This document shows positions 11,065 through 22,450 of a stretch of DNA of 64,000 nt, piece after piece. This stretch comes from Corylus avellana (taxonomy: Eukaryota > Streptophyta > Magnoliopsida > Fagales > Betulaceae): positions 20,794,100 to 20,858,099 of the forward strand of contig NC_081545.1 in NCBI RefSeq assembly GCF_901000735.1, given 5' to 3'. Under the pieces are notes generated by a model. The model made no database searches. It saw nothing but the letters and a program-made list of their open reading frames with translations, and was not told the origin of the DNA. The translations under genes and the position numbers were made by a program. Each line of letters starts with the position of its first letter. Position 1 is the first letter of the stretch.

Positions 11065-12507
11065 ATCTCTACCTTGACTTGAAACCCATCAAGTCTAACA
11101 AAACGTGTCTCCTCCGGATGTCTTCGCCTCAGCCCCCAAGGGCAATCACACTCTACAAGTGTCCTTCAAGTCCAAGCGCCTCTTGAACTTGAGCATAGGA
11201 CCTGATTTGGACATTACACCATGCCTCCCTAACAGCCCCGTCGACCATACAGCTTTATCCGATGACTCTTTCTTCCTGTAGACCCATCTGCACCCTTTAG
11301 CCTTCTTTCCTTTGGGTAATTCTCCAGATTCTCAAGTTTTACCTCTCCGTAGTAACTCCACCTCTTTCAGTGTACTATTCTGAGTAGACGATGGATCTCC
11401 ACTACAAGCCGTTAGAGCAAAAGAAACCATATCTTCAAAGCCATACCTCTTTGTTGCTTTTCGATCCTGTTTCTCTTTGCCTCTTGCTAAAGAATAAGAC
11501 TCTTCCCAGTGCTGTAAGTTTCTTGAAGATTTTCTGTCATCACATTCATCCGTGAGTGAACACTGTTTATCAAGCTCCACCTCCACGAATTGTTTCTCTT
11601 TCTGCACTGTATTTTCATAAAGGTCATCTAAGTTAACAAACTCAGACTTCTTCAGTTCCTGCTCTGTAACTTCAGGTTCTGCACTTGACCCATCCTTGTA
11701 CATAGTACACTCATTAAAAGTCACATTCCGACTTCTAATGATCTTCCGATTTTGATCATCCCAAAATCGATAACCAAAGGCCTCATCTCCATATCCAATG
11801 AAGAAACACTTACTAGATTTATCATCTAGTTTACTCATGGTATCAGACTCAACATGGACATACGAAGCACAACCAAAAACTTTCAGATGTAAAAGATTTA
11901 CCTCTTTTCCACTCCAGACTTCTTCCGGTAGTCTATGGCTTAGGGGAACAGAAGACCCCCTATTTATCAGGTATGCAGCAGTGCTCACTGCATCAGCCCA
12001 GAAAGTCTTTGGTAACCAGCATGCAACCTCATACTCCTAGCATGCTCATTGAGAGTTATGTTCATGCACTTAGCCACGCCATTCCGCTGCGGCATTCCCG
12101 GGATAGTTTTCTCCATTCTAATCCCATTCACTGCGCAAAACTGTTTAAACCCCCTATCTTCGTATTCTCCTCCATTGTCTGATCTCAAACGCTTGAGCTT
12201 CAAGCCCGTTTCAGTCTCAACCATGGCCTTCCATTTCTTAAAAGTCTCAAATACATCAGATTTACTTTTCAAGAAATAAACCCATACCTTCCTACTTGAG
12301 TCATCAATAAATGTGATGTAATACCGCGAGCCTCCAAGAGATGCCACTGGTGCGGGATCCCACAAATCCGTGTGTACCAGCTCCAGCTTTCCAAGCTTAG
12401 GTGCTTTGCCAACTTCCGCGAAACTCACCTTCTTCTGCTTCCCTAGGATGCAGCCTTCATACAAATCAGACTCAACTGACTTTAACCCCAGTAGTTTCCC
12501 TTTTGAC

Positions 12508-12527
12508 NNNNNNNNNNNNNNNNNNNN
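12508..12527. other. assembly gap (20 N) inside copia
   Basis: A 20-N join in the protease/integrase region. The sequence between the two 20-N joins repeats the sequence to the right of the second. Confidence 0.98.
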
Positions 12528-12716
12528 CCTAAGCCCACAACATCCAGCGCCGTTCCGTCAGCCAAATACACCTTCCCAAAATCTCCACCAACATAGTTTT
12601 CAAGAATTTCACGGATCGCTGTCGTATGAAAAGATACTCCTGAGTCTAAGACCCAAGAATCAAGGGGATCATATACTTCTTCTGTCACTACGTTTGCATA
12701 ATCGTTCTCAGTCTCC

Positions 12717-12736
12717 NNNNNNNNNNNNNNNNNNNN
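12717..12736. other. assembly gap (20 N) inside copia
   Basis: Second 20-N join. The flanking protease-coding segments (12528-12716 and 12737-12913) are near duplicates with small differences, so reads from different copies may have been joined. Confidence 0.98.
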
Positions 12737-13705
12737 AAATACACCTTCCCGAAATCTCTAGCAACATAGTTCTCGAGAATTTCACGGATCGATGTCGTAT
12801 GAAAAGATACTCCTGAGTCTAAGACCCAAGAATCAAAGGGACTGTCAACAGAAAGAAGTAGGGCATCATATACTTCTTCTGTCACTACGTTTGCATAATC
12901 ATTCTCAGTCTCCTTCCACAGTTCCCTGCAATTCTTCTTGTAGTGGCCAGTCTTGCCACAGTTCCAACACTCAGGTTGTTGGCCGAATCTGAATTTGCTT
13001 CTCCCTTTTCTGGACTTTGATCTGCCTTGACCAGAGTTTCTATCTTGTCCTCTGCCCCGAGTCTCGAGGTTTAAAGCAGCACCAGAACAAGAGGCTTCAC
13101 CCGCATCTCTTCTGCGAACCTCTTCACTGAGAATCAAATCTCTGACGTCTTCATAGCTTAGTTTACTCTTTCCTACAGAGTTACTCACAGCCATCCTCTC
13201 TGCTTCCCAGCTATTTGGCAAAGATGCCAAGACGATCAACGCGCGAACCTCATCATCAAAATTAATTTCCACCGAGGACAATTGATTTGTGATGGTGTTG
13301 AACTCATTGAGATGATGTGCCACCGAAGCTCCTTCCGCCATCTTTAGGTTGAACAATTTCTTTATTAGATGCACCTTGTTGTTAGCCGACGGCTTCTCAT
13401 ACATGCTTGACAAAGCCGCCATTAGACCTGCTGCTGTCTTCTCCTTTACAACGTTGTGTGCAACTGATTTTGACAGTGATAACCTGATAACTGCTAGGGC
13501 TTTACGATCAAGCAGAGCCCACTCGCTATCATCCATGTCGTTGGGTTGTTCTTCCAAAAGAGGTTGATGAAGATCCTTGCCATAAAGAATATCTTCAATT
13601 TGTACCTTCCAAAACCCAAAATCTTTGCCGTCGAATTTCTCGATTCCCATCTTTCCTTCTTCACTTGCCATCGCTCCCACTTGAACCAACATCTCTGATA
13701 CCAGT

Positions 13706-14443
13706 TGTTAGGAAATTAATCCTATTTTTCAAGACCCGTGAGATGCGAAAAATAAGAAGAATGCGGAATAACAAAGATAAGCAATCACACACGACACAAA
13801 GATTTAAGTGGTTCGGCTTAACAAGCCTACATCCACTGGCGGAGACGACCCGGAGAAAATCCACTATCAAAAGATGGAGTACAAAAATAGTAAAAAGAAA
13901 ATCACTCAGATCCAAAGCCCCAATACACCCAAATCTCACTATCACACAAGAGAGATTATTCCTAAAATAGAATACAAAAGACAGATGTACAAACTCTTCT
14001 TTTGCTGGAACAGATGACGGTTGATCTCTATTTTCTTCTCTCACTCTGCAGCACCTTTTTCTTCTAATCACTTGTTTTTGGCTCCCACAAAAACCACTAA
14101 GAAGAAAACACCGTTGCTGCCCTTGTACCTCCTCTTAAATTCTCTCTTTTTCTCCTCCCTTTGGTGCTTCACGTTTTTGGCACATACAAAGCTATTTGGC
14201 TTGGCACACTTCACAAGGACGTAGCAAGTCCTTTTATAGTGTCATAAGTCGGTTGTGCAAGACACCAATACAACTAGGAGAAGGAATTCAATTTTGGCAA
14301 AGAGAAACAACTCCAAGTCCGTGCATGGCAAGGAGTCAAAGTTGACCCAAAAAAGGAAAACCAATTCCAAGGCTTTGTAGGACAATAAACTGATTGGGTC
14401 CCACAAGCACATGCTTGATGGCTTTAAGTCACATGCCTTAACA
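13706..14443 (-). repeat. 5' LTR of the copia element
   Basis: 738 bp. It is followed on the minus strand by the Met-tRNA primer-binding site. Confidence 0.9.
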
Positions 14444-16420
14444 GGAAGAACACCAAGAGAGCTGTCATCTAGTGGAACAACGATTACTTTGGAACGATTC
14501 AATCCAGAATTACCTCTACCCCCTCTGATTTGGATAAAATCCAGCAAGCCCTTAATTCTGAAGTAAATTCAGCCAAATAAATGGAACTTCAAGATAACCT
14601 TCAAGAACAACTTGCAAGAGAAGAAATTTTGTGGAAACAAAAATCCAAAGAGCAATGGCTCACTTGTCTTGACCTGAATACAAAATTTTTCCATGCTTCT
14701 ACGGTGAATCGCATAAGGTATAACTCTGTTTCATTTCTTAATATTGTGATGGTACTGTTCTGAATGATAGAGAAGCGATTGGTAGTTATTTTGTGGATTA
14801 TTTTAGCACCATTTTCAATTCTTCTAATCCTATCTTGCTGATTTAATCTCTCGTGTTATCACTAACTTGGACAACCTCATGCTTTGTAAAATTCCTGAGG
14901 AGAGAGAGATTTACCAAGCCATTACCCAACTAGGACCTAATAAAGCTCCATGACCTGATGGCATGACTAGTTTGTTCTACAAATCCTACTGGCCCATAGT
15001 CAAAGTTAGTGTGGTTACTTTTCTTCAATCTTTTTTTAAGGGGGGTTTCCTCTTAAAAGAGATTAACCACACTAACATTGCACTTATCCCCAAGATTGAC
15101 AATCTTTCTTGAGTCAATCAATTCAGACCTATTAGCCTTACCAATTTCAATTATAAGATCATCTCAAAATTTTTGGCTAACCGGCTCAAATCCGTGCTCC
15201 ACAAATTTGTCTTTCAAAACCAATCAACCTTCGTCCAAGGTCGATTCATTCAAGATAATAATGTGATGGCTCATGAAATTTTTTTTTCTTTGAAATAAAA
15301 GAAAGACAATGGATGTCTAAAGGCCTTAAAACTTGATATGGAAAAGGCATTCAACTTCATGAAATGGCCTTTTCTAATCAAAATTTTGGAATTGCTTGGC
15401 TTTAATGCTATTTAGATACATTGGATCCATCAATGTCTATCCACAACATCTTTTTCTGTTTCATTGGATGGGCCCCCATTTGGAAAATTCTCTTCCACCC
15501 ATGGTCTAAGGCAAGGTGATCCTCTACTGACTTTCCTCTTTATCATAGGATCGGAAATTCTCTTTACATTTATACTTAGAGAAGAAAATTAGGGACTTAT
15601 CCATGGCATCGAAATTTTGAGGCTCAACCCTCCCATATCCCACCTCCTTTTTCCAGATGACCTTATGATCTTTTCAAAAGCAAAAATCTTGGAAGCTTCT
15701 TCCATTAAAAATTGCCTTGATTGCTATTCCTCTTGGTCAGGACAAAAGGTCAATTTTGAGAAATCTTCTATCCTTTTTAGCAAGAACTGTAAACCCTCTC
15801 TGCAAGCTACCATTCAAACATCCTTTGGCCTTAACCAGAGAACCACAAAATCAAGATATCTTGGCATTCCTCTCTTCTTGCATCGTAAGAAAAATATTGC
15901 CTTTGAAGACTTAAAGTCCAAGACCTCTTAGTCCATTTCTAGTTGGAAATAAAAGTTGCTCTCTCAAGCGGGTAGAACTACTTTGATTAAAATTGTTGCA
16001 AATGCAATTCCAATATATGCAATGTCCTTATTCCTCTTCCCCAAATCCTTTTGTATAGACCTTGATGCTATGTTGAGAAATTTTTGGTAGGGTTTTCCAC
16101 AAGATAAGGATAAAAACCTTACTCTTTTATCTTGGAAAAGTATTTGTACCCTTAAATCTATTGGAGGCCTTGGTATCATAACAATGGAGTTTCAAAATAG
16201 AGCACTTCTTTCAAAGTTGGGTTGGCAGATTTATTCCAATCAAGATCTCTTGTGGGTCCGGGCTCTTAAAGCAAAATATCTAAGGAATGATAATTTTATG
16301 GACATTTCCATAAAGAATAATGCCTCTTGGCTTTGGAAAAGCATTCTTAACAACATGCTTCTCATTGAAAAAGGGGCATCTTGGGTTGTTTCTAAGGGTA
16401 TTGGTCTCAACATTTGAACT
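14444..16420 (+). pseudogene. LINE ORF2 reverse transcriptase domain (RVT_1)
   Basis: The reading starts in the linker (REEILWKQKSKEQWL, NTKFFHAST), continues through LGPNKAP, RPISLTNFNYKIISK, LANRL, FVQGRFIQDN, LKLDMEKAFN and GLRQGDPL, and reaches LLFPDDLMIFSKA, where the family active site is FADD. The second Asp pair is intact but Ala is Pro. At least five in-frame stops and several frame changes are visible (for example near 14760, 14953, 15111, 15296 and 15413). The order and motifs are those of plant L1 reverse transcriptases. It is inactive as it stands. Confidence 0.85.
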
Positions 16421-17660
16421 GCTCCATAGGTTCCTTCCATTCCCGGTTTCAAACCCTCCCCTAATTCCTCTATTCTTTCCCCCCCAAACCTCTATGTCCC
16501 TGACCTCATAGATGAGAATATCAATTATTGGAATTCTCCTTTCATACACAACCTATTTGATCAATTCTTAGCTTCCCAAATTCTAAACATTCACATTCCC
16601 ATCAATCCTAGAGTTGACAAACTGGTTTGGAGTCCATCCCCACAACAAAATTTTCTGTCAAATCTTCCTATGAGCATCTTATCCAATCCCAAAACTATAG
16701 ACCTTTTAGATTGAAGCCTCATTTGGAGCTTAAAAATTCAGCATGGACTCAAGCTACTGCTTTGGAGAATGAGCTGGAACTTCCTTTTAGTAAGGGAGAA
16801 TATTGGCAGGTTTGCTCCTGATCCAGGTCTTGGAATTATCTCATTTGTCACAACCATGTGGAATCTCAACTTCATCTTTTCTTGGCTTACCCCTTGGTAA
16901 AGATCACATGGAGAAACCAAAAATGGCCACTAGATACTGCTGCCTTTTGTAATCTATCCATATCCTCTTGGATAAGGATTTTACTTGGGGCTAATGCACT
17001 ACTTGGTATCCCTTGCAATGATGTTTTTGAATTTCTACTAATTGCTGCCATTGTGATTGATCTGATCTGGTTTGCTCAAAATCAGCTTATACACAAGAAT
17101 GTCATTCCAGAAATACCCAAAGCTTTGAAGACAAATACCAATGTGATTCGAAATCATCTTCTAGCATGGAAGACATCTTCTTTTGGTCTTTCTTTTTGGT
17201 GTCCTCCTCCCTGTGGAACATTGAAACTGAATTTTGATGTGGCTACAAAAGATGACTTAGCTGTTATTGCTACAGTACATAGCAATGACAAAGGTGATAT
17301 TCTCTTGGCCTTCACCAAAAAGCTGAACTCTCTAGATGTTAATAAAGGAGAAGCTATGGCAGCTTTAACGGGAATGGACCTTGCCCTATCCAATGGCTGC
17401 TCTTAATTAATGCTGGAAGGTGACTCTTTGGATACAATTATGGCTATTAATTAGCCCTCTCTTCTCTGAGACTGGTCCTTTGCTCCTATCATCTCTAACA
17501 TACAACTAAAACTCTAGCATTTTCAAGATTGGAATGCTACAAAAGTTTCAAGAATTGCAAACTTTCGTGCGCACCATCTCGCCAAGTGGGTTGCTACCAA
17601 CCTTGTGTTTGGAAGCATTCCCAATACTACTCTCCATCTTCTCTTCTATTAGGATAAATA
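16421..17660 (+). pseudogene. LINE ORF2 C-terminus: connecting region and RNase H (RVT_3-like)
   Basis: A zf-RVT-like connecting region (FSVKSSYEHLIQSQNYRP near 16650) is followed by an RNase H-like domain from CPPPCGTLKLNFDVATKDD (17200) through KGEAMAALTGMDLALSNG and LEGDS to AHHLAKWVAT. In plant LINE RNase H the pattern LKxNxDGA...E.xA...xExDS...N..AD/H is expected; here the first Asp region and the Glu are recognisable. In-frame stops occur at 17406 and after. It ends at the poly-A. Confidence 0.75.
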
Positions 17661-17738
17661 GTGAGAAGGATCCCTCTATATAACCCTTCCATTTGTTTGT
17701 AATTTGCTTAGAAAAAAAAAAAAAAAAAAAAAAAAAAG

Positions 17739-18180
17739 GTTCACAAAGCTACAATTCATAAATTGCAATATTATGTGGCCAAGTATAAGGAAAGTGCTGA
17801 CAAAAAGCAGCATTTTGTGGATTTGACGAAGAATTTGTATCATTTATAAGCGTGGGGAATTGATAAGGATGACTAAGGTGGCTAAAAAGTTAAAACACTT
17901 CTCAAACAAAAATCAAACGTTCAGGCTATAGGTCGAATGTTAGCCTAGGGTTAACCTCGAACGTTCCATGGAGATGTCAAGCGTTCAGATTAGGATTAGC
18001 CTCGAACTTTCTAGGGAGGTGTTGAACGTTTGACAAGGGTTAGGAAATGATGAAAATGTCAATTTTAGTTTTGGAAAATTGGTTTATAACACTTATTGAA
18101 TTTCTTTTAGTGTTAATTTAAAGTGTTAATTACATTTTTAGTACTTAGCTATAGGTTTGCACATTTTCTTTTTTTTCCAC
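17739..18180. other. spacer without a gene
   Basis: Downstream of the LINE tail. It contains a short phrase repeated with variation (CGTTC..GGTTAG and CTCGAAC) but no ORF with family resemblance and no paired ends. Confidence 0.5.
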
Positions 18181-18181
18181 A

Positions 18182-18617
18182 TGGAGTTCAAATCTGATCA
18201 CAAATAGTACTTGACTTATGGGAAAAGACCAACTTAGTGCCTCCGTTAGGTTCCGTTAACCCAAACTAATGGAATGCCACATGTCCTAAAAAATTAAAAA
18301 TTTAAAAAATAATTCAAAAACTAAACCCTAACAAAGAATTGAAAATTTATGGTGTCCTGGCCACCCCATTTTGGCCATTAGGGGTAGCTCAAGGTGGCTG
18401 AAACCACCCCCAAAGGCCTTGGGGTGGCTAAGCCCACCCCCATTTTGGCCATTGGGGGTGGCTGAAATTTTCATTTTTTTAGGGTTTATAATTATTTTTA
18501 ATTTTTTAGAACACGTGGTATTTCTATGTGATGATACGTGTGATGGAACCTAATGGAAGTAATAAGTTAGTCTTTTCCCATAAGTCAGGTACCATTTGTG
18601 ACAAGATTTGAACCCAA
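18182..18617. mobile_element. MITE with long inverted ends (Mutator-like form)
   Basis: The left end, with ATGGAGTTCAAATCTGATCA and TTGACTTATGGGAAAAGACC, is matched in inverse orientation by the right end (AGTCTTTTCCCATAAGTCA, then ACAAGATTTGAACCCAAT) over roughly 85 bp. The centre holds CCACCCC/GGGGTGG palindromes around GGCTAAGCC. The flanks are T-rich and A-rich, so the target duplication cannot be fixed. Confidence 0.7.
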
Positions 18618-18625
18618 TGTAAAAA

Positions 18626-19180
18626 AAAAAAAAAAATTCTGTTGGTTTTATATTTGACAAGAAAATTGAATAAAGTCTAATTGTATTTATTTTATTATTT
18701 TAGGGTATTACAAATTTACAATACGTGGTGGGAAACAGAAAACACCGGGGAAGTAGAAATATTACACTTCACCAAGAAAAACATTAAAATTGAATATGGG
18801 TTTTCAATAACAACGGTTTTTGACAAGTGATAACATTGTGATTTTGCTATATTTGGAACAAAGGAGTCCCCATTAAAGAGAAAATGGAAGCCCAGTTTCC
18901 AAGAGATTGAACATGATGTTCTATTGTTCTTGAAACAAAGGATTGGACCTTCAAAGATCACATCTACGCTTTGATACTATGTTATGAATGAGAGATAGAA
19001 AATGAATAAGGTAAACAGTTAAAGAAAAACTTTGTACAAACTATATGTATTTCTTGATGTCTGATCAATTACATGAAAGGGTATTTATTGGAAAAAATTG
19101 GGAAACATAATACCGTTCGAATTAACTGTGATGATTCTATACATGGAATATATATATATATATATATATACCAACAGCGG
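18626..19180. other. unclassified repeat remnants and (TA)n
   Basis: No gene. Near 18965 the phrase CTTTGATACTATGTTATGAATGAGAG resembles a copia LTR/primer-site junction (TGGTATCA complement), suggesting an old LTR edge. A (TA)n run is at 19147-19170. Confidence 0.4.
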
Positions 19181-19873
19181 AGGGGGAGGAAGCACAGTAT
19201 GCAAAGTAATGCAGGGAGTAGGGGAAGGTGATAGTTTATGCAGAAGATAATTTAAATCAAAGCAGTAAAACCAGTAAGTGATAGGACTTACTGAAATAAG
19301 TGATAGAAGAAGAGGAGATACAAGAAGAAATCAAAATATGAGAGCAGGGGAAGGGCTAGAGAGCTTCTGAAGTAATGGGTAATAAGCTTCTGCCTTACAA
19401 TGGGGAGAGGGGAGCCGTTATATAGGCAAATTACAAGTAATAAAACAAAATACAATCATGGAGCAAATAGTCAAAGTAGATTCCGCAGCACTGTGTAGTC
19501 TGCGATCAAAAGTAAACAGTAGAAGTATGCGCACTGTAGAGTTGGCGCCAATCTGGAACAGTGAAAGTTGTCAATCTGGAATAGTAACTATCGGCACTGT
19601 AGTGTCGGCAGACAAAATATGAATAGTAACAGTAATCCTGCACAGTGTGTCGGCAGCAACAGTAAAAGTGAATAGTACTTTAGCATAGTAATCTTCAAAT
19701 ATTGGTGAATAGTAATTTGGAAAAATCTTTGAGAAATTTCTTGAGGGGAGGAGAAACTAGCCGTTATGAGCCGGTTTGCAAATCTGAATAATAGCAAGCC
19801 ATTATGGGGCCAGTCTGAAATCTGAGAAACAAAAGCTAGTTTGGAGAGAAAATGTTATTATAAGCCAAGATAA
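19180..19873 (-). promoter_or_regulatory. non-coding region of caulimovirid-like element (promoter/leader-like)
   Basis: About 700 bp without coding potential lies after the last ORF of the endogenous pararetrovirus-like element. It has repeated short phrases AACAGTGAAAG, GGCACTGTAG and AATAGTAA, and a TATA box on the minus strand at 19418-19424. The repeated ACTGTT/AACAGT words are the kind of enhancer-like repeats seen upstream of such promoters. There is no second copy upstream of the coding region, so it is not an obvious LTR. Confidence 0.4.
19418..19424 (-). promoter_or_regulatory. TATA box candidate of the caulimovirid-like element
   Basis: On the minus strand this reads CTATATAACGG and is followed by a pyrimidine-rich stretch (CTCCCCTCTCCCC). 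It lies downstream of the last ORF of the element, the position of the transcription start region in circular or tandem pararetroviral DNA. Function is inferred. Confidence 0.4.
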
Positions 19874-20960
19874 TCAATCTTCATCATCGGAGATGGAATC
19901 AAAAAAGGTTTTAATCCATTGTTTCTTTTTAGAAATAGTTGAAGAGGAGGAGACAGGAATTGGAGGTGGAACTGGAGCCAAGGGTGGCAAAGTAGTTGAA
20001 ATTTTTTGAACTAAATTTTCAACCTTTTTGACAATGGGGTTAATTCTGGGGGATTTTTCCCAGGTTTTAGCTTGAAACCAATGTCTTTTAATTTTTTCTT
20101 CATTCTTAGCATAATTCCATCTTAGAAACCAAGGAATTCTGAATTTCTTAGCAAAATGAAAGTATAAGTGGGAAAATGGGATTATAATCATTATAGCAAC
20201 GGTCACAGGTGATATGGACTGAAAATTGATGGTAAGCATGAATAAGCTGAGGAGGGAGAACATTTAAAGTAAGACCAAATTGACTCCACCACGGGTTAAA
20301 CCAAGCAGGGAGAAAACCATTAAATTTCTTATCAAAACTGATAAACCAAAAATGTTTAAATTCAGAATTTTGGAAAAGCATAAATTGGAACCAGGCATCA
20401 ACATAATCATAATAAAAATAGGGAATATGAGAATTGGAGGAAGGTCTTAGAGAGGAAGGATGAGAATTCCAATCATCGATAGAGATGAAATTGACAAAAT
20501 ATGCTATAGTACCAACAATCGTTTGAGGATTCTTGGTTTTGCTAAAATGTGGTCTAAACCGAACAGAATTGGTTTGGATTAAAATATCAGTATAATATGA
20601 CAAGTCTTTCAAAGGATGTTCAGGAATCCAGTGAAAATTTGGGGGAAAGTAAGAATGAGCCAACTGCTCTGGAGTCTTAGAATGATCTTCAGAAGAAAAT
20701 AAATACTGAGAAAAGGGGAGGGCAATAAAGGGAATGGGAATATTAGCAAGAGGGGGACTAGGTTCCTCAGGAGGAGCCATAGTTTCTGGTTTAGAGAAAT
20801 GACTAAAAGCATAAGTATTTGACTGAGAAATTCGAGAGTAAAATGGGGAAAGACTTAAGAATTGAGTAGTAATAGGATTATTAGGAGGAGGGGGATGAGG
20901 AATAGTATACTCGGGTTTTAAAACGGGATTAATCTTTTCTTTGCCCTTTTTGCTGGCCAT
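19874..20960 (-). pseudogene. second ORF of caulimovirid-like element (function not assigned)
   Basis: The ATG at 20960 lies just after the RNase H end and opens a reading frame starting MASKKGKEKINP. It is Pro-rich at the N-terminus (residues 10-75) and then aromatic-rich, with DAWFQFMLFQN, FDKKFNGFLPAWF and WWSQFG blocks. A frame change near 20150 separates it from a C-terminal part with KKFRIPWFLRW and an acidic end (SISDDED). I have seen this Trp/Phe-rich domain in plant polyproteins next to pararetroviral RT, but cannot name its role; a structural or movement-related role is only a guess. The reading overlaps the end of the RT-RNase H frame. It is interrupted upstream by the solo LTR at 21033. 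Confidence 0.6.
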
Positions 20961-21032
20961 TGTGGCTCTGCAAAAATTCACGAGTAAGGAAATCAGGAAT
21001 TGAATTATTAGAACCTTTAATATATTCAATAT

Positions 21033-22445
21033 TGATAAGCGCCGAATGTTGCACATTCAAGCCCCTTAATTTGCATATGTTAATTTCTTAGCGTTGTTAT
21101 TTGTTTGATTTTGTTTTGTTTTTGTGTTTTCAGGTTATAAATAAAGATGCAATTAATTCCATTGATTTTGGGCTTAAAAGCACACTTTGAGATGATTAAG
21201 CTTAGCCAATCATAACAGAGGACTTATATGTTGTGGTTAAGTTTAATCAAATAAAGGAAGGGATTAATTCGAAATTTCTCAAATTTGAGTCAAAATCGGA
21301 TTGGATTCAAATTTGGATTCTGCATATGTCTCGGTATTTTGGCCATAACTTTCATGTCAGATATCCAATTGAGGTGATTCAAGTGGCACTGGAAATCTAA
21401 CTCAAATTACTACAAATCATTGTGAAATAGAATTTTCCTAATTCGGAGCGCCACAATGCCAAAATCGCCCCGTAAGATAGGAACGCAATTCTGGGCGAAT
21501 CCTAGGTTTTCTTTATCCTAATTGGACTTGGACTTAAATCTCCGAAATTTCTAGGATTACTAGGGCTTCTAGGACTCTCCTAAGCCCTATAAATAGGCCT
21601 CTAAGCATTGAGAAAAAACACACCGCTTCTAGAGCAAAAGAAATTCAGTAAAATAGTCTGTGGAGCTTAGGAGATCATGAGCAGCTAAACCCAATTGTGG
21701 GGTATTGATGTAGCCCTTTCCAAGCACAATGGTTTGATTGTATTTAATTTCTAGTCTTTCAATTTATGCATGTTGATTGTATAACTCCTGAGGATTGCTA
21801 CAATTGATTTCTGTTCTTCATATTAAATGCAGTTGTTCTTTAAATTCCAATTCAATATTAGTAAAATTCTTATCTTGTCTTAGAAATTATTTTACTATTA
21901 TTGAACTCAAATCATTCTTATTTTCTGTGATTATAAGAATGATGGTTATACAATGGTTCTTAATTGGCATGCAATCAATAGGGTTAGATAGGCCATGCCT
22001 AGGGAAGACGGATCGTACTACACCCTAGTTTAGTGTAATTTAGGTAGACGGTCCGTGCCAACCGAAGATGGGTTATGCTATTCCGTTGATTGTATGAAAT
22101 TATTTTTATATGTTTTATTGTTGAAATTATAACATGCATAGAATGAAGTTCTAGAATTAAATATGGTTAACCATTGATGTGCGGATTGTGGTGAAGTCAA
22201 TACCCTACTCTCTCTCTCTCATACATTTACTTCTTTTATTTCCGTTTATTTTATGCACTTCAAATTCACACAAACAAATCATTCTCTTTTAATTAAGTTG
22301 AATTTAATTTTTTAAATTGTGATAATTAAACCCCTGCAGTCCTTGAGGTTCGACACCCTCAATATAGCCCTATCCTACGGGATTTGTTCTATTGCGAGTG
22401 GTAATTTTTATAATTGATATTTTTGGTCACAAAAATACCACATCA
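21033..22445 (+). mobile_element. solo LTR inserted in the caulimovirid-like element
   Basis: 1413 bp with ends TGATAAGCGCC...CCACATCA and an exact 5-bp duplication AATAT (21028-21032 and 22446-22450). The surrounding RNase H reading continues across it. The same LTR occurs in reverse orientation at 60644-62005, there attached to gypsy internal sequence, so this is the product of LTR-LTR recombination of that family. The short ORF 21795-22028 within it is not a gene. Confidence 0.92.
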
Positions 22446-22450
22446 AATAT

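Larger units (their letters stand above)
11065..13671 (-). pseudogene. copia gag-protease-integrase polyprotein with most of RT-RNase H deleted
   Basis: The ATG at 13671-13669 opens a gag of the UBN2 type (MASEEGKMGIEKFDGKDFGFW...), with a CCHC knuckle CWNCGKTGHYKKNC near 12925-12970 and a protease motif WVLDSGVSFHTT. Integrase follows: the central HTDLW and SDNGGEY motifs are present, but the third catalytic Glu of the usual NGVAERMN is changed (NGVAKCMN). A one-base frame change lies near 11988, before a GCASYVHV...KCFFIGY block. After LPKGKKAKGCRWVYRKKE, the start of RVT_2, the sequence jumps to terminal non-coding sequence, so nearly all RT and RNase H are gone. Two 20-N gaps interrupt the protease region. 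This resembles Tork-lineage copia. Confidence 0.88.
10328..14443 (-). mobile_element. Ty1/copia retrotransposon deletion derivative
   Basis: LTRs at 10328-11064 and 13706-14443 (TGTTAGG...CTTAACA on the plus strand) are flanked by an exact 5-bp duplication GGAAG (10323-10327 and 14444-14448). On the minus strand the primer-binding site TGGTATCAGAG (rc of 13692-13702) follows the 5' LTR at 13706-14443 and matches initiator Met tRNA. Gag, protease and integrase follow, but the reverse transcriptase is reduced to its first residues and RNase H is absent. This makes it a non-autonomous deletion derivative. It is inserted in the LINE. Confidence 0.92.
9363..17738 (+). mobile_element. L1-type LINE, decayed, split by a copia insertion
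   Basis: An endonuclease domain (9523-10222), reverse transcriptase (14444-16420), a connecting region and an RNase H domain (17201-17660) occur in LINE order on the plus strand and end in a 27-base poly-A (17712-17738). Removing the copia element 10328-14443 and one GGAAG copy joins the two halves without loss. Many stops and frameshifts make it inactive. The 5' end is obscured by the upstream LTR element; ORF1 is not seen here. The LINE target duplication was not found. Confidence 0.85.

Noticed and set aside
18716..18961. 81-codon minus-strand ORF
   Set aside because: No recognisable domain; lies in repeat debris next to an LTR-like edge.
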